Part shown: positions 57,909 to 64,000 of the stretch, piece after piece
Position numbering within the stretch: the stretch's first letter is position 1
Layout: each line of letters begins with the position of its first letter
Assembly: GCA_003049485.1 (NCBI GenBank)
Contig: PYST01000076.1
Span: 67,714-131,713 of the forward strand
Direction: 5' to 3'
Length of the DNA: 64,000 nt
Source of the DNA: Ophioceras dolichostomum
Taxonomy: Eukaryota > Ascomycota > Sordariomycetes > Magnaporthales > Ophioceraceae
Translations under genes and position numbers: made by a program
The notes under the pieces: model-generated
The model's database searches: none
What the model was told of the DNA's origin: nothing
Seen by the model: the letters and a program-made list of their open reading frames with translations, nothing else

Positions 57909-60900
57909 ACGCTGGAGGAGGAAGATGAAGTCTTTGGAAATGCCTAGAGCAAAATCTCGAATCAGCATTTCTTATCCCTTCGCTTATCCCCCCAAACACA
58001 AGGACAAGAACACCTTTTTTAAAGTCAATAACACTCCAAAATCCCGCGCGAACCATTCCATCTCTACTCTTTGAATCACTCACTCTGTTCTGTCCACTCT
58101 GCTTGTTTTTTTCCATCCCTTGTCATTGGTTTGGTTTTGCATCTGTTCCTCGGCACATCATTATGTTTTTTCTCCCCCAACTTTCTCTTTTTTTCGGCCG
58201 GCGTCCTCGGTTTCTCGCTCCTCATCGACTAGCACTTCTTTTGAGCTTTCTTTTTCTCTCGGATCGAACTCGAACGGAAACACAAAAAATCGGTCGGTCG
58301 GGGCGGCGGCAGCGACGGCGACGGCGACGCACGCATCTTCCTCACTCTCCTCGCTGCAGACAGACGTTGGCGTTTATTCGCTGAAGCTGAGTGAGGGGGT
58401 TTCCACTTACAACACGCACCCACGCATCCATCATCTTTCTTCGCCAAAGTGCAATTTTGTTCTTGCGCGGAAATCTTCACACCTGTTACTCTCCCCCTTC
58501 CTCTCCCATCATCACCTCCTTGTTGTTTTTTGAACACCTCTCTCCCTTTTTTCAACAACGCGTCAGCCACAACCACCGCGGAGACGACCGACACTCGATC
58601 AGATCATCCCTTTCGGATATACCCCACTTTGCCCTGGTTTCTGGACATGGCAACGAGTTACGATACCATGGTTTTAGTCCTTTTCTTCCTTTTTTTGTTT
58701 GCTGTAGAGGACTCACTCATATTTTTGCCCATGGACACAAAGCTTACGTTGGTTACCAAGTCCCATTCCTAGGACGTGGATGGAATGGTCTAGCCTTGCG
58801 GAAGCGATCTCACTCGAGATCAGCGGATGCAGGTGGAACCAAGAGAAAGAACAACTCTGGCGGGATGGAGGGGGTGCCAGAAAGGAGAAACGAAACAGTC
58901 GGGCAAAAAAAGAAGAGAAGAAGGACAGGAAAGAAGAAAGAAAAGGAAACCTGGAGTAGTTGTGTGGTCATCAGATCAGAATAGGGGAAAGGTGTGTGTC
59001 ATACACCCAGAGAAGCGGAAAAGCAAAGAAAAGACCGAGGAAGTGGCATCTCTCTGTCACTCCCTCTCTCACTCACACCTTTCTGTTGTTGGTATAAGGC
59101 GTTGTTCACCCCTCCCACTCCACTCCTCCCTCCTCCCTTCCCCTCTTCATCTACCGACCCCTCGAAGGAAGGGGAACAGTGGAAAAAGCGGAAGGGTAAT
59201 GATGAAGATGGTGATGATGATGATGACGTGTGTGCGCGTGTGTGTGGGTGATTTCGTGGTGGTACTGTCGTTGTCGTCGGCGGTGGCGGCGGCGTGTAAG
59301 GACTCGCGAAGTCGTGACAGGCGTCTGGTTCTTGGTACGGACCGGACTGAGTGAGGGCAATGCGGCGGTGATTATGGGCGGGCCAAGCTAGGCTGTGTTG
59401 TGAAGCGGTGATGACGCTCCGCCACTCCTCCATCACGGGGCTCTCACACAACCACACACACACACACATACTTTCTCTCTCCTCCCCTAGAGAAACGAAG
59501 TCATGGGGATGTGTTAGAGAAAGGGTATGGGCGCCAATCCCTACTGCTACCGGCCCGGCAACGAAGGGACAATACATTGAAGAGGGCAACGGCGGGAATC
59601 GGCGAATAGGCGTTCGGCGCTCAAAAGATGATAAGGGAAGGAAGGATACAAGGTGTTGATGCCCGTACATCTTATCTTCTATGATACCCCTTTCATATAT
59701 GTTTGGGGGAAAAAGACTCTGAAATGAAGGCCACACAGAACCAAAATTTCTCAAAAAGTTCTCTCCGTTCTTCCTGGGACAAGCGAAGAAAAGAAACGGA
59801 AAAACGACGGAGTGCTGCGGCAATGTTATAATATATCCGGCCGCTGCAGAGTTGCAGTGTGATTATCGGAGTGTGAATGTGTCTGTTACCTTGATGGCTG
59901 ACTGCCAGCAGGTTTGTCCAAAGGGGTGTCACAGGAGAGGAACCATCAGCCAGCCGCGCTGGGCATGCATGTAGTATGCATGCATGTCTCTTACATCAGC
60001 AAGGTGCAAGACAACGTCCCACAGCTACCTACCTTAGGTAGGTAGGTAGGTGGGTAGTAGGGTAGGCACAAATTAGCATGCTGGTTCCTATCCAGCTGGC
60101 CGTTCAACTATATGCCTTGTTTCGCTTCAACTAGGCTCCCCTGGCTTTGGGGGAGTGCAGGGGTGCAACATCCTATCAACGTAACATATTTGGAACAAGG
60201 CATGTTGAATAAGTAACAGAAAGCAAAAGTTCAACAACTCCAGGCATGAGTGGAAAAGTGCATACCACGACGAGATGAGCCAAGCGATGGTCTCCTCAGT
60301 TCGCGAGCGTTACTCGTCATTGTTAACGAGGGCGGTTCAATGTGATCATTTAAAGATTCGAGACTGTCGAGTGAGGCGGCAGGCTTCCAGGGAGTGTTTA
60401 TAGTCAGGCGAGAGAGCTCACCGCTTTGCACGCCTGGCTGTCCAGTCCCCTCGTAAAAGCGGCCAATGGCTCCAAGATACTACAAGTCTACCAGCCTGTG
60501 CCCTGTCGTGGTGATGAAGCTATCCGCTTCTGTTGCGGCCTCGGTCCTCTCATCTCTCACGTGGTGTGCTTGACGGTAAGGAAGCTTCGTCGTGTGACGC
60601 AGAATCGGATGAATGAGTGAGTGAGAGACACTACGTACCTACCTAGTAGATTCACAAACGCTGCAGGGCCGCACACGTGAGGCGGTTACTTGAAAGTCGT
60701 GTTCAACGGCCATGATATAGTCTCTGAGTCTCCGAATCATTCTACGTCGAGAGGGGCACGAGAACAGGCACCGTCGCAAACTGTCTGCCGAATAGTATAT
60801 GAGGGGAACACATGCAGAACACAGAGCCACTGCAGCAGGTCCGACAGGGGCATAAGGGGAAATATGAGGCAACATGCGACTGTTTGCAGTGAGCAGGGTA

Positions 60901-61626
60901 GGTCGTGGCACTTTGTGTACCTGCGGAGTATTGACTCCCGCGAGCCGGACCTGGGGTACTGGAAGGTGAGATATCGCCTTGGTACAGTTTCGAAAGGACT
61001 GTGGTAAGGGGGACGATATGGACCGAATGCTGGAGCAGGTGATCAAGACTTCCTAGAATGAGTTTATGTATGTCTATGTGCTCCTAGTTGTACACCGACC
61101 CCTTGAAAGGTTCGCTTCTAATCATCTCAGGTCGCAGAGAGGCAAGGCTCACTCCCGACTGGTGAGAGCATTCAAGACCCGCTCACCAACCTCAGTTACC
61201 AGGTACCTCGGGCAAGGTAGATGCGGCTCAAAACCGACGTTGCTCACACTAAGCTAGTACCGCACTTCCATCATCACCTGCGCCTTGTTAGTGAATTCGT
61301 CGGTTACCGTGCTCCGCTCACAGCACCCGGCCGCCGTCGCGACGAGCTCCTGCCTCTTTAAAAGGACAGTCTACTGTAAAGATTTTCACGCTTACTTCTT
61401 CTAGCTTCAAAACATCGAATTTTTTCGATCTCTCTCATTTATTCGCGAAGCCACCTCGGTCCCCACTAGCGATATATATGCGTCTGGTGTTCGGAGCTTC
61501 GGCCTTCGACAACAACAACAAAAACAACAGGAACAGCACCTAACCGTCCCACCACCACCGCTCTGATAAGATCAACCATTCCATGGGTAGCACGATCCGA
61601 ACTACAAAAAAGCGAAACACGTCGCA
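57909..61626. other. gene-free stretch between GIS2 and the Cys-rich membrane protein
   Basis: 3.7 kb. It begins with the T-rich 3' flank of GIS2. It contains CA and ATGCATGC short repeats (59450-59470, 59965-59985) and a TACC/GGTA inverted repeat (60025-60057). A TATATAT word near 61470 may serve the next gene. No gene is recognised. Confidence 0.5.
60025..60057. repeat. CTACCTACC/GGTAGGTAG inverted repeat
   Basis: Two TACC units face four GGTA units across a short TTA, forming an imperfect palindrome. It is the same word family as the intronic repeat at 52205-52237. Confidence 0.8.
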
Positions 61627-63382
61627 ATGACTCCGATATCTTCATACCCCATCGGCCATCCCGTCGGCCGCCTCCTCCTCGTCGCCTCAGCGGTCGTCTC
61701 TCTCCTTGCTGGCGTCACCAACAGCCAGTGCTACGCACCGGACGGCTCCGCCGCTCCAGATGGATTCCGCCCGTGCACGTGGAACGAGGGCGTTGCCGCC
61801 GCTGTGCCCAGCAATATAAATAACATGTGCTGCTACCGGGGAGACCACTGCTGGAGCAATGGCATCTGCCACACTCCGGCACAAGGAAAGTACCTGGAAT
61901 CTTTCCACCAGGGGGCTTGCGAGGCAGCGGACTGGACCGGCTGCATCAAGACTTGCGAAACCGACGACGTTGCCCACAACTCCTACGTGCGCATGGCCAA
62001 CTGCGGGCCGGTTCCTGATCCTGCGAGAAGCATCTTCCAGGACCTCTGGGCTTGCGAGGACGGGAACGCGACGAAGGTGCACAGGTTGTGTGAGACCAAG
62101 GGATACAAATATACGCTTGATCGTAAGTCGACATCTCCCCCTCCACCCCTGTGTGGGCTGCCGAGGGCGGCTTACCGGGCTTCGAGTTTCGACGTAGCAT
62201 GTTGCTAACACGTTCTGGTACCTGATATCTACCTGCCATTTCTTCGTCTAGATGGGAAGGTGTTCGGCAAGGTCGAATACGTCAGTAATGACGAGGCTGT
62301 GGCTCCCTTCAGCGGCACCACCAATAGCAACAGCCAGTGCTTCACACAGGACGGCTCGCCCGCTGGTGACAAATACGGCCTGTGCCAGTGGAGGGACCCT
62401 CAGTCGGTGCGCAACACTATAATGAACATGTGCTGCCGCTTGGGAGATTCGTGCTTACACAGTGGCCTCTGCTATACTCCGGCCAAAGACAACCCGGAGG
62501 CGCCGGAAACCTACCACCAAGGTTCATGCAGAATTAAGGACTGGACCCAATGTCTCAAGCATTGCACCGCCGCGGACGTGGCCAACAACCCCTATGTGCA
62601 GATCAGCTTGTGCGGGCCCAGCGAACGTGCGGGCTATAACAAATTGGTCTGTAATGACGCGACAACAGCCAAAGGAGGCACCGCGTGCAAGGCCGTGCAA
62701 AAGGGGACGGTGGTTGAGCTTGAGGATATTAATCGTGAGCCCCGGACCTCCCTTAGCACTCAGACGCGCCGCCGCGCGCAACGCACCAGGTCTCAACAAA
62801 AGCACTTGAACACTAACACACTCGTTAAACTTGCTTAAACGTCCAGTCGCAAGAGTCCTCGGCTCAGTCCCTGTGGGCGGTGTCAGCCGGCCCACGTTCC
62901 CGCCGTTCACCGAAACCGGCAGCACGGCCTCCACGGCCGTCGTCTGGCTCACACAGACGCTCACCTTAGTACCGAAACCAGCTCAGACGACGACATCCAG
63001 TTCGTCCTCCGTTGCCCGCGAGACGACGACGGTGACAGCACAGCCCACAACAACCAGTTCGACCTCGGTTGCCCGCTCGAGGACCGAAACGACGACGGTG
63101 ACATCGCTTTCGGCTGCCACAGCGACGATCCCTCCTGCCGTGTCCACATCGGGTCCACCAGATCCAAACGATGCTGTCCCACTAGCCGTGGGTATTAGTG
63201 TAGGAGGGATCGCTGTGGTCGCTGCCGTCGGTCTCGGGGTGTGGATACACCGCCAGCATAGGCGCAACCAGCCAGCTAGGGCGGTCACTCCGCCTCCGGT
63301 GCCTCAGGGCCGGGCGGCTTATCGGTTCGACTTCGACCGCGAGGACTACGAGGATGCGCGAAAGAGGGTGAGAGGCTTTTAG
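61627..63382 (+). CDS. single-pass surface protein with two tandem Cys-rich repeats
   Basis: Not assigned to a named family. Exons 61627-62122, 62252-62734 and 62847-63382 give 504 residues. Signal peptide at 1-33 (RLLLVASAVVSLLAGVTNS). Repeat 1, about 34-130, reads SQCYAPDGS...CTWN...NNMCCYRGDHCWSNGICHTP...HQGACEAADWTGCIKTCETDDVAHNSYV...NCG. Repeat 2, about 194-290, has the same order: SQCFTQDGS...CQWR...MNMCCRLGDSCLHSGLCYTP...HQGSCRIKDWTQCLKHCTAADVANNPYV...LCG. Each holds about ten cysteines in matching positions. A Ser/Thr-rich stalk (about 355-430) resembles an O-mannosylated wall-spanning region. A membrane helix follows at about 438-461 (AVGISVGGIAVVAAVGLGVW), then a short basic cytoplasmic tail ending DYEDARKRVRGF. 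The architecture resembles Wsc/Mid2-type wall sensors, so a surface-sensing role is inferred. Confidence 0.75.
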
Positions 63383-63728
63383 CTGTTGGCAAAGTTTCTC
63401 TCCGTAGCCGGTGTTTGGGGGTTGTATATATCGTTGCTCCATCAGCTAGGAGCAGTCGGATCTGAGGATAACACTCACCCACGGCATATTGTTTTCATCG
63501 GCGTTCAGGCACTCTACGGGGGAAGGATACCATGTCGTGTTATCAGATACATGTATCGAGGAATATAATCCTCACGGCACAGCACCAGTCTGCCATGTTC
63601 TTTGAGAGTTGATTATCGTCCCCTGACCACGACCTCCACCGGCTGAGAATCGATGTCGACATATTGACGCTTGCGCGAAGATGGGTTGCCATAACGTGAC
63701 ACTAGTGTTCGAGCCATCGCCTTCCAGG
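63383..63728. other. 3' flank before the hairpin
   Basis: 346 bp after the stop codon of the Cys-rich protein. No coding frame or other feature is recognised before the inverted repeat starts at 63729. Confidence 0.5.
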
Positions 63729-63873
63729 GCCTGCAATGTAATGTAATGTATTGTATTTTGTGTTGTATTTTCGACCTATCTGCGTGTGCTGTGCGCGGTA
63801 TTATACCGTACGCGGCAGGTCACGCGGTCCCAGATACAATACAAAACACATTACAATACATCACATTGCAGGC
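63729..63873. repeat. 145 bp imperfect inverted repeat (hairpin)
   Basis: Arms 63729-63768 and 63834-63873 pair at 35 of 40 positions and start and end with GCCTGCAATG/CATTGCAGGC. The arms are built of AATGT/ATTGT-like words. The loop holds a second small palindrome, CGGTAT-T-ATACCG. It has the form of a MITE or folded structural element, and no target-site duplication could be confirmed. Confidence 0.85.
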
Positions 63874-64000
63874 TCTGTCGCCTTCACAGATCGTCAACTA
63901 GAAAGACTGAAACCGTAGTATACACGGATGGCTCTGAAACTCACAAAGACGGCCGTACTTGTATAGGGTACGGCTGGGCGATTTATAAAGCAGGCCAAGA
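63873..64000 (+). mobile_element. non-LTR retrotransposon fragment, RNase H start
   Basis: An open frame from the right edge of the hairpin to the end of the window reads TVVYTDGSETHKDG, then IGYGWAIYKAGQ. YTDGS with G-x-G-W-A/V-I is the first catalytic strand pair of RNase H domains in fungal LINE (Tad-like) reverse transcriptases, where the first active Asp lies in TDGS. Only the start of the domain is inside the window. Whether the upstream reverse transcriptase was ever present on the left of the hairpin cannot be seen. No frameshift or stop is visible in this short piece. Confidence 0.75.

Overview
The window is nuclear DNA of a filamentous ascomycete, most likely a Sordariomycete. Genes are GC-rich with short 50-130 bp introns (GTAAGT/GTGAGT-like donors, CTAAC/CTGAC branch sites). 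The protein set also fits: an alpha-factor-type pheromone receptor, a GH6 cellulase, a Som1/Flo8-type LisH regulator, and GPCR and endosomal proteins of Pezizomycotina type. Eighteen protein genes and one retroelement fragment can be supported. Spliced models were built by hand from frame continuity, splice motifs and family knowledge. No tRNA, rRNA or CRISPR was recognised.

Layout, left to right. 0-10 kb: DDHD phospholipase (+), ESCRT-I VPS23 (-), indoleamine 2,3-dioxygenase (+). 10-19 kb: a coiled-coil nuclear-type protein (-) divergent from the oligosaccharyltransferase subunit OST3 (+), then a secreted GH6 cellulase (+) followed by a GA microsatellite holding a 30-N assembly gap. 19-29 kb: a 1,267-residue disordered protein (-), the pheromone receptor Ste2/PRE-2 (-), a conserved fungal unknown (-), and TOM6 (+). 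29-42 kb: an AT-hook protein (+), a 4 kb gene-free stretch, a secreted GH16 glucanase (+), and the LisH/Q-rich Som1-like regulator (-). 45-53 kb: TRAPP subunit BET3 (-) divergent from the U5 snRNP 40K WD40 protein (+), and a two-pass membrane protein with SH repeats (+). 57-64 kb: the seven-zinc-knuckle protein GIS2/CNBP (+), a secreted single-pass protein with two Cys-rich repeats (+), and at the right edge a 145 bp hairpin followed by the RNase H start of a non-LTR retrotransposon.

Most genes are unrelated housekeeping or trafficking functions, not a pathway cluster. Linked themes are membrane traffic (VPS23, BET3), secretion and glycosylation (OST3, GH6, GH16), and mating/morphogenesis signalling (Ste2, Som1).

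The most unusual signal is in-frame TAG codons inside otherwise coding-like frame. There are two in the receptor's C-terminal tail and one at a doubtful intron in the neighbouring 1,267-residue gene. This is the pattern expected of UAG-to-UGG A-to-I mRNA editing in Sordariomycete fruiting bodies, of stop readthrough, or of recent truncation. Other structural oddities are a 9-nt internal exon in BET3, a 7-nt terminal coding exon in TOM6, and a phospholipase frame that stays open to the left edge of the window.
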